Source of the DNA: Allobaculum sp.
GTDB taxonomy: Bacteria > Bacillota_I > Bacilli_A > Erysipelotrichales > Erysipelotrichaceae
Length of the DNA: 7,775 nucleotides
NCBI GenBank assembly: GCA_014803815.1
Contig: JAAVAY010000029.1
Location: 7,022 to 14,796, forward strand
Reading direction: 5' to 3'
Shown: positions 1 to 7,384 of the stretch, in pieces
Numbering within the stretch: the stretch's first letter is position 1
Layout of the letters: the number at the start of each line of letters is the position of its first letter
Notes under the pieces: generated by a model
What the model was told of the DNA's origin: nothing
The model's input: only the letters and a program-made list of their open reading frames with translations
The model's database searches: none
Position numbers and translations under genes: made by a program

Positions 1-186
1 ATGGAAAAGCTTTCCGCTTCTTCAGGACGCATTTGGAATACGCAAAAAATTGCGTATCGCTTTCAGGCTTCCCAACTGCTAGAAAATTTAAGCCTTCTTG
101 GCCAACTCGATGAAGATATGAAACGAGGAGCTGTGGACAAGGATACCGCTTTTGAACGCTTTATCTTGCAAATTGGACAACGCTAA
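1..186 (+). CDS. holA: DNA polymerase III subunit delta, C-terminal fragment (5' end outside window)
   Basis: Only the last 61 residues and the TAA stop are present; the ATG at base 1 is probably an internal methionine, because this matches the C-terminal end of the family. The delta subunit is part of the clamp-loader complex, opens the beta sliding clamp and helps load it on primed DNA. What is visible is an all-helical stretch: IAYRFQASQLLENLSLLGQLDEDM, split here as residues 18-40, followed by KRGAVDKDTAFERFILQI (41-58). The pattern 'helix, L..LDedmKrG.vd...aFErFil' is typical of the last helices of the delta collar domain. Supporting context is the convergent rpsT immediately downstream, an arrangement known for holA (yqeN) and rpsT in Firmicutes. 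The fragment is short, so the name leans on this context as well as the sequence. Confidence 0.72.
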   Translation: MEKLSASSGRIWNTQKIAYRFQASQLLENLSLLGQLDEDMKRGAVDKDTAFERFILQIGQR

Positions 187-194
187 ACGCAAAA

Positions 195-216
195 AAAGCG
201 GGAATGCGCCCGCTTT
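195..216. terminator. Hairpin 1 of the convergent holA/rpsT terminator region
   Basis: AAAGCGGG (195-202) pairs with CCCGCTTT (209-216) across a 6-base loop. On the plus strand the following tract is only TTTCTATATT, which is weak. On the minus strand the stem is followed by a run of seven U (complement of A191-197), so it would work best as a second terminator for rpsT while also helping to end holA transcription. Confidence 0.6.
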
Positions 217-223
217 CTATATT

Positions 224-258
224 AAAAAAACGATATCGATTCGGATATCGTGTTTTTT
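224..258. terminator. Hairpin 2: bidirectional terminator overlapping the rpsT stop codon
   Basis: ACGATATC (230-237) pairs with GATATCGT (244-251) with a 6-base loop. The stem is flanked by A224-A230 on the left and GTTTTTT (252-258) on the right, so a U-run follows it on either strand. It is placed to end both holA (plus) and rpsT (minus). The plus-strand U-run includes bases of the rpsT stop codon (257-259). Confidence 0.8.
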
Positions 259-520
259 ATTGGATAGAGTTAACTGCTTTAGCCAATCTGGACTTTTGGT
301 TGGAAGCATAGTTTTTATGCTTGAAACCTTTGGAAACAGCTTTATCAAGTTTAGAGCAGGCTTCAGCATACGCTGCAGTGGCTGCAGCCTTATCTTGAGC
401 TTCCACAGCCTTCAAAACTTTCTTAATGGATGTTTTGAGAGCGGATTTTTGAGAAACATTGCGCATTCTAGCTTTGTTATTAGTGATAACGCGCTTTTTC
501 TGCTGTTTAATCTGCGGCAT
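257..520 (-). CDS. rpsT: Small-subunit ribosomal protein S20
   Basis: The product is an 87-residue protein of the 30S subunit that binds 16S rRNA early in assembly. The family signature is clear: a basic N-terminus (MPQIKQQKKR), the KSALKTSIKK segment at residues 25-34, an alanine-rich middle helix, and the C-terminal GFKHKN...QKSRLAKAVN block at 65-84. Length matches the usual 83-90 residues. The reading frame is open upstream to an ATG at 577, but the start at 520 is chosen because MPQIK matches the family N-terminus and an AGGAGG (complement of 528-533) lies 7 bases before it; the longer form would read through the promoter. It is transcribed alone, convergent with holA and divergent from fmt. 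Confidence 0.96.
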   Translation of the reverse strand: MPQIKQQKKRVITNNKARMRNVSQKSALKTSIKKVLKAVEAQDKAAATAAYAEACSKLDKAVSKGFKHKNYASNQKSRLAKAVNSIQ

Positions 521-548
521 GAATACACCTCCTGACGTAACGTCTTGA

Positions 549-577
549 ATTATAGCAAAGCACTTTTTCCAATGCAA
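549..577 (-). promoter_or_regulatory. Predicted sigma-A-type promoter of rpsT
   Basis: Read on the minus strand, TTGCAT (577-572) and TATAAT (554-549) are separated by 17 bases. The -10 is a perfect consensus match; the -35 matches only in its TTG. A start about 7 bases beyond the -10 gives a leader of roughly 22 bases that holds the AGGAGG. Confidence 0.65.
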
Positions 578-620
578 GAAAGGGAGCAGAATTAAGATGC
601 AATGTGGACAGGAAGTCCGT

Positions 621-626
621 TATAAT
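621..626 (+). promoter_or_regulatory. Predicted -10 element for the fmt-lepA-hemW operon
   Basis: TATAAT at 621-626 is a perfect -10 hexamer. No good -35 lies at the usual 16-18 base spacing; TGGACA (605-610) resembles a -35 but is only 10 bases away. A start near 633 would leave a leader of about 18 bases, almost all of it ribosome-binding site. Confidence 0.5.
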
Positions 627-633
627 GCAGACC

Positions 634-644
634 GGAAAGGAGGG
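634..644 (+). promoter_or_regulatory. Strong ribosome-binding site that fixes the fmt TTG start
   Basis: GGAAAGGAGGG sits just upstream of a TTG at 651, with 7 bases between GGAGG and the start codon. An in-frame ATG exists at 597, but it lies upstream of the -10 element and has no comparable site. Confidence 0.8.
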
Positions 645-650
645 ATTGCG

Positions 651-1589
651 TTGAATTCAAAAATTATTTTCATGGGCACACCCCAAATTGCGGCCACTGT
701 CTTAGAGCATTTGCTTGAAGCCAAGGCCAATGTGGTGTTGGCCGTAACGCAACCCGATAAAAAAGTGGGCCGTAAAGGCATCGTGCAAGCGTGTGAGGTA
801 AAAAAACTTGCCCAAGAGCACGGCATTCCTGTCTTTCAACCCACAAAAATTCGCACCGATTATCAACCTATACTCGATGCTCAAGCGGATCTTGTTATCA
901 CGTGTGCATATGGTCAAATCGTTCCTCAAGCGGTTTTAGATGCCCCTAGACAAGGCTGTGTCAATTTACATGGCTCTTTATTGCCCAAATTTCGCGGGGC
1001 AGCGCCCATTCAACGCGCCATTTGGCAAGGAGAAAATATCAGTGGCATGAGCTTAATGCGCATGGAAGCGGGGATGGATACGGGAGGAGTCGCTGCGAGT
1101 GCCACCTTAAATTTGGAGCCAAATGAGACCACGACCACCTTATTTGATAAGATGGGTCACTTGGCTGGAAATTTAATCGTAGACAATCTAGACGCACTTC
1201 TCGCTGGTAAGTTAGAATTTATCGCCCAAGACCATGACCAAGCGACCTATGCCGCCAAAATTTCTAAAGAAGAGGAAGAAATCGATTTATCTCAAGACGA
1301 TGAACAAATCCATCGTCAAATTCGGGCTTTAGCCACAGTCCCTGGAGGATATGTTTCCACCTCTATTGGAAAATTAAAACTTTTGTCTGTTCGCTATGAA
1401 CCTGGGCCAACAATAGGAATTGGTGTCTTTGGCAAGCAGGGCAAAAAACAGTTTGTCATGGGTGGCCACCAAGGCCTTTTTCTCTTAGATGAAGTCCAAC
1501 CAGAAGGAAAAAATCCAATGACCTCAGCAGACTTTGTCAATGGGAAAGGAAGAAGTTTACTTGGTCAGAAAGTGGGGGAGAATACGTGA
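651..1589 (+). CDS. fmt: Methionyl-tRNA formyltransferase
   Basis: This 312-residue protein transfers a formyl group from 10-formyl-tetrahydrofolate to the amino group of Met on initiator tRNA. The N-terminal Rossmann-like domain opens with KIIFMGTP. The catalytic region [20 protein letters not shown] begins at N105, and the usual catalytic triad is visible as N105, H107 and D143 (in GMDTGG). The C-terminal OB-like domain ends with the conserved [16 protein letters not shown] block. Length agrees with the family (about 310-317). The TTG start at 651 is chosen from a strong ribosome-binding site and family alignment; starting at 597 would add 18 residues encoded by the promoter region. The TGA stop overlaps the lepA start by 4 bases (GTGA). 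In many bacteria fmt sits with def; here it heads an operon with lepA and hemW. Confidence 0.96.
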   Translation: MNSKIIFMGTPQIAATVLEHLLEAKANVVLAVTQPDKKVGRKGIVQACEVKKLAQEHGIPVFQPTKIRTDYQPILDAQADLVITCAYGQIVPQAVLDAPRQGCVNLHGSLLPKFRGAAPIQRAIWQGENISGMSLMRMEAGMDTGGVAASATLNLEPNETTTTLFDKMGHLAGNLIVDNLDALLAGKLEFIAQDHDQATYAAKISKEEEEIDLSQDDEQIHRQIRALATVPGGYVSTSIGKLKLLSVRYEPGPTIGIGVFGKQGKKQFVMGGHQGLFLLDEVQPEGKNPMTSADFVNGKGRSLLGQKVGENT

Positions 1590-3391
1590 AACAAGAAAAC
1601 ATTCGAAATTTTTCCATTATTGCCCACATCGACCATGGAAAATCCACGCTCGCTGATCGCATTTTAGAACTCACGGATTCTGTGGAAAAACGCGAAATGA
1701 AAGACCAAATTTTGGATTCTATGGATCTTGAACGCGAGCGGGGCATCACCATCAAGCTGAATGCAGTGGAATTGGTCTATCACGCTAAGGATGGCCAAGA
1801 CTATCTCTTTCATTTGATCGATACACCCGGTCACGTCGACTTTTCCTATGAAGTATCGCGTTCTTTAGCCGCTTGTGAAGGCGCCATTCTAGTCGTGGAT
1901 GCCGCTCAAGGCGTGCAAGCGCAAACCATGGCCAATGTTTATCTCGCTCTAGAAAACGATCTAGAAATTTTACCCGTTTTAAATAAAGTCGATTTGCCAA
2001 GCGCCCAACCGGAAGTCGTCAAAGAAGAAATCGAAAATCTCATCGGCTTGGATTGCAGTGATGCCATTGAAATTTCCGCTAAGTCGGGGTTAAACGTCGA
2101 GCACGTTCTTGAAGAAATCGTCAAGAAATTGCCTGCACCCCAAGGCGATCCCGAGGCCCCTTTACAAGCGTTGGTATTTGACTCTGTTTATGATCCCTAT
2201 AAAGGCGTTATTGCTTGGGTGTCCGTCAAAAACGGTACCGTTAAGGTGGGTGATACCATTCGCTTGATGCAATCGGGAGCCGAATACCAAATCACCGAAC
2301 TCGGTGTGCGCACGCCCAAGCTTTTAAACAAGGAGGAATTGCGCACTGGAGATGTCGGCTGGATTGCGGCTTCCATCAAAGACATTAAAACGGTGCGCGT
2401 CGGCGATACTATTACCCTGGCTGACAATCCTGCTTCGGAAGCGCTACAAGGCTATAAGGAAATGCAACCGATGGTCTATGCTGGAATTTATCCCGTGGAT
2501 AATGCGCGCTATGACGATTTAAAAGAAGCCTTGGAAAAGCTACAGCTCAACGATGCCTCGTTGCAATTTGAACCCGAAACTTCTCAAGCCCTTGGCTTTG
2601 GCTTCCGGTGTGGCTTTTTAGGCTTATTACACATGGATGTGGTAGAAGAGCGCTTAGAACGTGAGTACAATCTTAACCTTATCGCCACTTCTCCTTCGGT
2701 TATTTATCGCGTTCACAAAACAGATAAGACTATCGAAGAAATCGATAACCCTGCCGCTTTGCCGCCCGCTCAAAGCATCGATTTCATCGAAGAGCCTTAT
2801 GTCCGGGCCGAAATTTTAGTTCCCCAAGACTATGTGGGCACCATGATGGATCTATGCCAAAAAAAGCGCGGCGAATACGTAGATTTACAAGTCCTTGATG
2901 ATAATCGCATGGAATTGATTTATGAGATGCCCCTTTCAGAAATCATCTTTGATTTCTTTGATAAGATGAAAAGCTCGACTAAGGGATATGCGAGCTTTGA
3001 CTACACGTTTTCCGGATATCGGCGCTCTGATTTACAAAAATTGGACATCTTACTCAATGGACAAGTAGTCGATGCTTTGAGCATCATCGTCCACAAAGAC
3101 TTTGCCTACAATCGAGGCAACGCTATGGCCATTAAACTCAAAGAACTCATTCCACGCCAACAATTCGAAATTCCCGTTCAAGCCGCTATTGGAAGCAAAG
3201 TCATTGCGCGTACCAACATCAAAGCCTTACGCAAAAATGTTTTAGCCAAATGTTATGGTGGGGATATTTCACGTAAGAAAAAGCTCTTAGAAAAACAAAA
3301 AGAGGGAAAAAAGCGCATGAAAATGGTGGGAAGCGTCGAAATTCCGCAAGAAGCCTTTATGGCCGTATTATCCATGGATGATGACAAATAA
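1586..3391 (+). CDS. lepA: Elongation factor 4 (ribosome-associated GTPase LepA)
   Basis: A 601-residue translational GTPase that acts on the ribosome; proposed roles are back-translocation of stalled ribosomes and support of 30S assembly. The GTPase motifs are all intact: G1 AHIDHGKS (13-20), G2 RGITIK (52-57), G3 DTPGH (79-83), G4 NKVD (133-136) and G5 SAK (164-166). EF-G-like domains follow, including [20 protein letters not shown], and then the C-terminal domain unique to LepA with [39 protein letters not shown] and the basic [18 protein letters not shown]. Length matches the family (about 597-607). The start is GTG at 1586, five bases after GGGGGAG (1574-1580) and overlapping the fmt stop. 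Its 3' end overlaps hemW by 14 bases, so all three genes are likely co-transcribed. Confidence 0.98.
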   Translation: MKQENIRNFSIIAHIDHGKSTLADRILELTDSVEKREMKDQILDSMDLERERGITIKLNAVELVYHAKDGQDYLFHLIDTPGHVDFSYEVSRSLAACEGAILVVDAAQGVQAQTMANVYLALENDLEILPVLNKVDLPSAQPEVVKEEIENLIGLDCSDAIEISAKSGLNVEHVLEEIVKKLPAPQGDPEAPLQALVFDSVYDPYKGVIAWVSVKNGTVKVGDTIRLMQSGAEYQITELGVRTPKLLNKEELRTGDVGWIAASIKDIKTVRVGDTITLADNPASEALQGYKEMQPMVYAGIYPVDNARYDDLKEALEKLQLNDASLQFEPETSQALGFGFRCGFLGLLHMDVVEERLEREYNLNLIATSPSVIYRVHKTDKTIEEIDNPAALPPAQSIDFIEEPYVRAEILVPQDYVGTMMDLCQKKRGEYVDLQVLDDNRMELIYEMPLSEIIFDFFDKMKSSTKGYASFDYTFSGYRRSDLQKLDILLNGQVVDALSIIVHKDFAYNRGNAMAIKLKELIPRQQFEIPVQAAIGSKVIARTNIKALRKNVLAKCYGGDISRKKKLLEKQKEGKKRMKMVGSVEIPQEAFMAVLSMDDDK

Positions 3392-4544
3392 AGATCTTCC
3401 ATCCACCCCTCTCTTTGTTCAAACGCTTCAAAAGCCAATAGCTAGTGCGTATATTCATGTCCCTTTTTGTGGATCCATTTGTGCCTATTGTGCTTTTGAA
3501 CGCACTCTTTACCAAGATAAGCTCGCTCAGGCTTGGCTTGATCAAATCATTCAAGACATTCAAAGAGAACTGCAACAAGCTAGGCTACAAGATCCGAATT
3601 TTCAGCTTCAAACTATCTATATCGGTGGCGGAACTCCTACAAGGCTTTCGATTGAGGCTCTTGATCAACTGCTTTTATGTTTTCAGGGGTTTCTTGCTCC
3701 TAATGGAGAATGGACGATCGAGGCCAATCCAGAAAGTCTCACTTTAGAAAAGCTTTGCCTTCTCAAACGCCATGGAATTAATCGCCTTTCCATTGGCATT
3801 CAAAGTTTTAATGATGCGCGTTTAGCCGCCCTTGGCCGACATCACAGCGCTAAAGAAGCGCAAGAGGCCTTTTGGCGAGCGCGAAAAGCGGGCTTTGAAA
3901 ACATCTCGGTGGATTTGATGTATGGCTTTTTTGATCAAAGTCTAGAAGAACTCGATCACGATCTCGAAGCTTTTTTAGCCCTTGATGCAGAGCATCTTTC
4001 CATTTATTCGCTGATTTTAGAACCCAACACCTTGTTGAGTAAAAAGAAGATTCCAAAAATTGAAGAATCTAGGGAAGCTTTGTTGTACGAGCACATTGAA
4101 CATCGCTTAGAAGCAGCGGGATATGAACATTATGAAGTTTCCTCCTATGCCAAAGAGCACCACTATGGCTTGCACAATACGCTCATTTGGTTGGATGGTT
4201 TGTATTATGGCTTTGGGTATGGAGCCATTGGCCGCAATGAAAAAGGCCTTCATCGCTTTGAAGGAAGCCTTCGTCAATATGCTAAGGGTCTAGGGACTCG
4301 TCTTTATGAAGAAGATCCCAATCCTTGGTTTGATGCGCTCATGACCGGCTTGCGCACCCGCTTTGGAGTGGATATTGAAGCATGGCAAGCACGCTATGGT
4401 TTTAACTTCTTTCAAAAATACCAAGGAGTCCTAGAAAAATATCGGGATTTGCTACAGGTGGAAAATGGCCATCTGGTTGTCAATAGCCAAGGAATGGAAA
4501 TTTTGGATACAATCCTTGTTGATTTTTTAATGGAAGATTGTTAG
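3378..4544 (+). CDS. hemW: Radical SAM protein of the HemW (heme chaperone) family
   Basis: The 388-residue product carries the radical-SAM cluster motif CGSICAYC (C31, C35, C38), which should bind a 4Fe-4S cluster and S-adenosylmethionine. The next residues are AF, lacking the fourth cysteine (CxxxCxxCxC) typical of true HemN coproporphyrinogen dehydrogenase; this points to HemW. Other family blocks are GGGTP (83-87), EANPES (115-120), RLSIGIQSF (136-144), DLMYGF (179-184) and YEVSSYA (252-258). HemW proteins are described as heme chaperones, not oxygen-independent coproporphyrinogen oxidases. The diagnostic HNxxYW motif reads HNTLIW at 266-271, so tyrosine is replaced by isoleucine. The start lies inside lepA; ATG 3378 or ATG 3381 are both possible, with no clear Shine-Dalgarno, so expression probably depends on coupling to lepA translation. 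lepA-hemW adjacency is common in Firmicutes. Confidence 0.9.
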   Translation: MMTNKDLPSTPLFVQTLQKPIASAYIHVPFCGSICAYCAFERTLYQDKLAQAWLDQIIQDIQRELQQARLQDPNFQLQTIYIGGGTPTRLSIEALDQLLLCFQGFLAPNGEWTIEANPESLTLEKLCLLKRHGINRLSIGIQSFNDARLAALGRHHSAKEAQEAFWRARKAGFENISVDLMYGFFDQSLEELDHDLEAFLALDAEHLSIYSLILEPNTLLSKKKIPKIEESREALLYEHIEHRLEAAGYEHYEVSSYAKEHHYGLHNTLIWLDGLYYGFGYGAIGRNEKGLHRFEGSLRQYAKGLGTRLYEEDPNPWFDALMTGLRTRFGVDIEAWQARYGFNFFQKYQGVLEKYRDLLQVENGHLVVNSQGMEILDTILVDFLMEDC

Positions 4545-4566
4545 GATGATCGAGATCGTGTAGAGT
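4538..4566 (+). promoter_or_regulatory. Candidate promoter for rpsO
   Basis: TTGTTA (4538-4543) and TAGAGT (4561-4566) are 17 bases apart, each matching 4 of 6 consensus positions. A start near 4573 would give an rpsO leader of about 80 bases. No terminator is seen after hemW, so read-through from the fmt operon is also likely. A perfect 7-base inverted repeat (4556-4562 with 4566-4572) overlaps the -10. Confidence 0.35.
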
Positions 4567-4588
4567 ACACGAGAAATCTGGATTTATT

Positions 4589-4620
4589 CGCAGCTTTGGG
4601 AATCTCCAACCCTTGCTTCG
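4589..4620 (+). promoter_or_regulatory. Structured rpsO leader, possible S15 autoregulatory site
   Basis: The RNA can fold into an interrupted stem: CG (4589-4590) with CG (4619-4620), AGC (4592-4594) with GCT (4615-4617), and GGG (4598-4600) with CCC (4610-4612), with small internal loops and a 9-base apical loop. It ends 20 bases before the AAGGAG site. S15 is known to repress its own mRNA through leader structures in several bacteria. That this one does so is inference, and I do not recognise a published motif in it. Confidence 0.3.
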
Positions 4621-4653
4621 TATGAACCCATTCAATGCATAAGGAGACTACAA

Positions 4654-4917
4654 ATGACAAACGCACAAAAACAAGCGATCATTAAAGAATACGCTGTGCA
4701 TGAAGGAGATACAGGTTCTCCAGAAGTACAAATCGCCATTCTTACTCATCGCATCAATGAACTCACTGAACACTTCAAAGTTCATAAACACGATTTCCAT
4801 TCCTATAGAGGTTTGATGAAAATGGTTGGTCACAGAAAAAATCTCTTGGCTTACCTCAAGAAAAAAGACCTCGACCGTTATAAAACGTTGATTGCCCGTC
4901 TCGGACTTAGAAAGTAA
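4654..4917 (+). CDS. rpsO: Small-subunit ribosomal protein S15
   Basis: An 87-residue primary 16S rRNA-binding protein of the 30S platform, close to the family's usual 88-89. Conserved blocks are [20 protein letters not shown] (19-38), the rRNA-contacting [11 protein letters not shown] at 44-54 (with the conserved D47 and S50, counted with the initiator Met), and the C-terminal LIARLGLRK. The segment normally written HSRRG reads HSYRG here, a mild change. The ATG at 4654 follows AAGGAG (4641-4646) by 7 bases. It lies downstream of hemW and is followed directly by a strong terminator. In many bacteria pnp is the next gene; here pnp begins about 2.6 kb downstream. Confidence 0.97.
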   Translation: MTNAQKQAIIKEYAVHEGDTGSPEVQIAILTHRINELTEHFKVHKHDFHSYRGLMKMVGHRKNLLAYLKKKDLDRYKTLIARLGLRK

Positions 4918-4938
4918 GCGTAAGCTTGCTTTTTTTTT
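4914..4938 (+). terminator. Intrinsic terminator of rpsO, overlapping its stop codon
   Basis: GTAAGC (4914-4919) pairs with GCTTGC (4924-4929), one G-U pair included, across a GTAA tetraloop of the stable GNRA class. Nine T follow (4930-4938). The stem contains the rpsO stop TAA (4915-4917), so there is almost no 3' untranslated region. A second T-rich stretch (4941-4950) follows. Confidence 0.88.
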
Positions 4939-5004
4939 GTCTTTTTTTCTTTGTCTTGTTTTAAATCACTCAATGGGTAAAAAAGATAAATAAAGGAGGA
5001 ATTT

Positions 5005-5955
5005 ATGATCAAATTTTTTCAAAAATGGCTTGTCTTTTGCCTTGCCTGTACTTGACTAGGATGTCAAGATTCTAATCCATCAGCTGTTGTGGTAGAGGAA
5101 AAGGATGTCTCTAATGAACTCTTAAAACGCGTAGCGCCTATTTCCGATAAAAGTGATACTCACATGTTTCAAGCATTTCGATTTGATTTTAAGTACCTAT
5201 GAAAAAAACGAGCCTAGCCTATTTTATTAAGGAGAAACCACTTACCAAGAACTCGCCGAAGAGAGTCTTCATTAAATGAATCGGCTTGGGGATGCATAGA
5301 AGCCTTTCTAGTCACAAGTAGTAATCTCTATAAAGTAGAACCCATGTATTTTAATACGTATCAAACAGAGGATCGCGAGAAAAAGGACCAATGGCTATTT
5401 ATTCGCTGATTGGCAAGCTCAAGATTTCTGTAGCCAAAGAGGCTATTGATGATTTTCTAGACTTCTTTGCGCCTCATCCGCACGTGGACATCAACTCCAT
5501 TCCTGGATACACTTTCGTCGAAAAACCAAATCACTCATCTTTGGAAGAAATGGCTGAGAGTTTCAATATTCGGCCATCGAACCTTTAACTGTTCTAGAAG
5601 ATCAATATTTTTGGACAATCACACAGAAAATAAAGGAGACTTCGCTTTGAAACAATCTTGGTCTTTAGAAATTACTATGGATGAAAAAGGCATCATTTCG
5701 TTTATAAACATTCATCAACCTATGATTTGGATCAAGAAAGATGAGCGTTTGGTAAGGGAAGCCAATCGTCACTTGCCCATTCAACCTCTGATTCAAGACC
5801 AAAAAACATTTATGGAAACCTTCTTTTTGGTGATGAAAGCGGATAGTCTTGCCTTAGGGGATACCTTTACTCTCTTTGAACCATTTTCATCCCAAAACAT
5901 CAGAGATCGATCGAATTTTTTGAGCTTTTTTCATCTTATTTTAATGCGTTTTTGA
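5005..5955 (+). pseudogene. Decayed lipoprotein gene, paralogue of the gene at 6082-7347
   Basis: This begins like a normal lipoprotein gene: AAAGGAGG (4992-4999), then ATG at 5005 and a hydrophobic signal peptide (MIKFFQKWLVFCLACT). A TGA at 5053-5055 falls just before LGC, so the lipobox is broken. Similarity to the intact downstream protein continues in pieces. Frame 1 gives ELLKRVAPISDKSDTHM (compare DLLKSVASINSDTESTDM). Frame 2 from about 5189 gives GETTYQELAEES, with stops at 5228 and 5273. Frame 1 from 5266 gives IEAFLVTSSNLYKV, with a stop at 5407. Frame 3 covers about 5391-5588. Frame 2 from about 5579 gives QYFWTITQ (compare DYIWTVTM). Frame 1 from about 5635 gives GDFALKQ, LEITMDEKG (compare MEIVMDENG) and GDTFTLF. 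No Ser-rich tail is present. So many frame changes exclude a single recoding event. The end at 5955 is approximate. Confidence 0.85.
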
Positions 5956-6047
5956 AGCTTAAATTTTAGGTTGAAATCAAGTAAAACGAAAAAATCGTCT
6001 GAAAATGCGGTTTTACAGTCTACAGAGTTCGTTTTTTTCTGCGCCTT

Positions 6048-6072
6048 GTTAAGATGAATGCGTAAAAAGGAG
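6048..6072 (+). promoter_or_regulatory. Candidate extended -10 promoter and ribosome-binding site of the lipoprotein gene
   Basis: TGTTAAGAT (about 6047-6055) fits an extended -10 (TGn followed by TAAGAT), with no convincing -35 upstream. A start near 6062 would leave a leader of about 20 bases containing AAAAAGGAG (6064-6072), whose GGAG is 9 bases before the ATG at 6082. Confidence 0.4.
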
Positions 6073-6081
6073 TAAATAAAT

Positions 6082-7347
6082 ATGAATTTTGCATCCACCA
6101 AACTCACCAAAGGTTTTTTAGCGGGATCTTTGGCATTCTCTATACTTTTAACTGGATGTTCCGAAACGGAAACACCTGTTACCGAAGAAAATGCTCCCAC
6201 AGATCTTTTAAAATCCGTGGCGAGCATCAATAGTGATACCGAATCTACCGACATGCGCGATGTCTTGTTAGACCTCATTCAAGCTACGAGTGATAACACC
6301 AAATATGGATTGATCTTCAATGAGAATACGACGAGTGAAGGCTTAAACAAAGAAGAGGGAATTGATACCCTTGAAGTCATCTCCCAACCCTTCAAAAGCT
6401 ACGATGTCCGCTATGGCGCTAATGGTAGCTTTTATGAAGTGTATGAGGAAGAAAGCAGCGAAGGATCCCTCTATCGCATGATGGATTCCGCCACCAAAAC
6501 CATTACGACGTTGGATCTTGAACCCACAGAGGATGAAACCAATGCTTTTGCTAATCAAAAAGCCAAGTTTACAATTGGAAACATCAGCGTACGGGAAAGT
6601 GGGTTAGCGGATGCGGATGAAGAACGCTTAGAAGAAAGCATCACCAGTGCGATTACTTATCCTCTTTATGACTTATTGGGTTCTGGCTTATTGATTCAAC
6701 CGATGGCCCGTCCAGATGAATACGATTTTGCTCTCAATAAAAAAGGAAATGACTACATTTGGACCGTTACGATGAAAGACCAAGAAGATTATAATGCATT
6801 AGTGGATACGAGTTATCAAGTTGTCTATATGCACGATCGCAAAGACATTCGTGGCGATGGCTCATTTGTGTTAGATACCTATACGGTAGACGATGTGAAA
6901 ATGGAAATTGTGATGGATGAAAATGGCTGCTTAAAATCCATTGAATATCTCACTCAAAGCAGCGCCACGAAAGGGGAAGAAAGCGCGGAATTGACTTCGA
7001 GCGAAAAAGTAACCCTGACTCAAGCTCCTGAATCTTGGACAACCTTCTTTAAAAACTTCTTTACCAATATCGCCAATGAATCGTTGAAAGATGGAGATAC
7101 CTTTACTCTCTTTGGAGATATGAATGTAAGCGAACAGGAGAGTTCGACAAACACTTCTAGCCAATCAAGCTCTACCCAATCCACAACATCTGACAAAACC
7201 AATGAAAAAGAGACTTCCAAAACATCCAGTGAAAAAGATTCCACTTCCTCAGCTTCAAACCAAGAAGATGAAAAAGACTCATCGAGTACTTCTTCTAAAG
7301 CATCGAATACTTCGAGTAGCTCAAGCACCTCAAGTGAGAAAAAATAA
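6082..7347 (+). CDS. Predicted secreted lipoprotein with C-terminal Ser/Thr-rich tail, function unknown
   Basis: A 421-residue protein I cannot assign to a characterised family. The N-terminus is a lipoprotein signal peptide: basic STKLTK, a hydrophobic stretch, and the lipobox LTGC with the lipidated cysteine at C26. It should therefore be anchored to the outer face of the membrane. Residues about 40-345 form a mixed alpha/beta region with segments such as SFYEVYEEE, NDYIWTVTM, MEIVMDENGCLKSIEY and GDTFTLF. The repeated strand-like segments with a late 'iDe.g.l.siey' block resemble LolA-like or DUF6612-like extracytoplasmic lipoproteins, but that is only an impression. Residues 350-421 are low-complexity Ser/Thr/Lys/Glu with no LPXTG motif or membrane helix. 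Its closest visible relative is the pseudogene just upstream, so the two arose by duplication. The ATG at 6082 follows AAAAAGGAG and precedes the signal peptide directly. Confidence 0.85.
   Translation: MNFASTKLTKGFLAGSLAFSILLTGCSETETPVTEENAPTDLLKSVASINSDTESTDMRDVLLDLIQATSDNTKYGLIFNENTTSEGLNKEEGIDTLEVISQPFKSYDVRYGANGSFYEVYEEESSEGSLYRMMDSATKTITTLDLEPTEDETNAFANQKAKFTIGNISVRESGLADADEERLEESITSAITYPLYDLLGSGLLIQPMARPDEYDFALNKKGNDYIWTVTMKDQEDYNALVDTSYQVVYMHDRKDIRGDGSFVLDTYTVDDVKMEIVMDENGCLKSIEYLTQSSATKGEESAELTSSEKVTLTQAPESWTTFFKNFFTNIANESLKDGDTFTLFGDMNVSEQESSTNTSSQSSSTQSTTSDKTNEKETSKTSSEKDSTSSASNQEDEKDSSSTSSKASNTSSSSSTSSEKK
7129..7344 (+). repeat. Low-complexity region encoding the Ser/Thr-rich tail
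   Basis: These 72 codons encode mostly Ser, Thr, Lys, Glu, Asp, Asn and Gln. The serines use mixed codons (agc, tct, tca, tcc, tcg, agt), so this is not a simple DNA microsatellite; composition appears kept at the protein level. The pseudogene lacks an equivalent. Confidence 0.7.
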
Positions 7348-7384
7348 GACTTTTCCTCTTTTATAACTGCCTAAAAAGAATTCC

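Noticed and set aside
152..535. Open frame of 127 codons on the plus strand across rpsT
   Set aside because: It is antisense to a clear S20 gene, spans the terminator hairpins, and its translation has no recognisable features.
605..626. TGGACA / TATAAT as a full promoter for fmt
   Set aside because: The spacing is 10 bases, far from the 16-18 needed; only the -10 was kept.
5053..5055. TGA recoding (tryptophan or selenocysteine) in the upstream lipoprotein gene
   Set aside because: fmt uses TGA as its stop, and the gene carries several further stops and frame changes, so decay explains it better.
5391..5588. Possible 65-residue small protein
   Set aside because: It falls between flanking homologous pieces of the same decayed gene in other frames and is better explained as part of it.
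5467..5955. Possible 162-residue protein in the pseudogene region
   Set aside because: Only its second part (from about 5635) resembles the intact lipoprotein; the first part is out of frame relative to the homologous segments, so it is a remnant.
5981..6016. GTAAAAC/GTTTTAC inverted repeat between the pseudogene and the intact lipoprotein gene
   Set aside because: It is AT-rich with a 22-base loop and no U-run directly after it, so I could not support it as a terminator or operator.
7020..7328. Open frame of 102 codons on the minus strand opposite the Ser-rich tail
   Set aside because: Its Glu/Leu/Val/Ser-rich translation is the expected shadow of a Ser/Thr/Lys-rich coding strand; no ribosome-binding site is evident.
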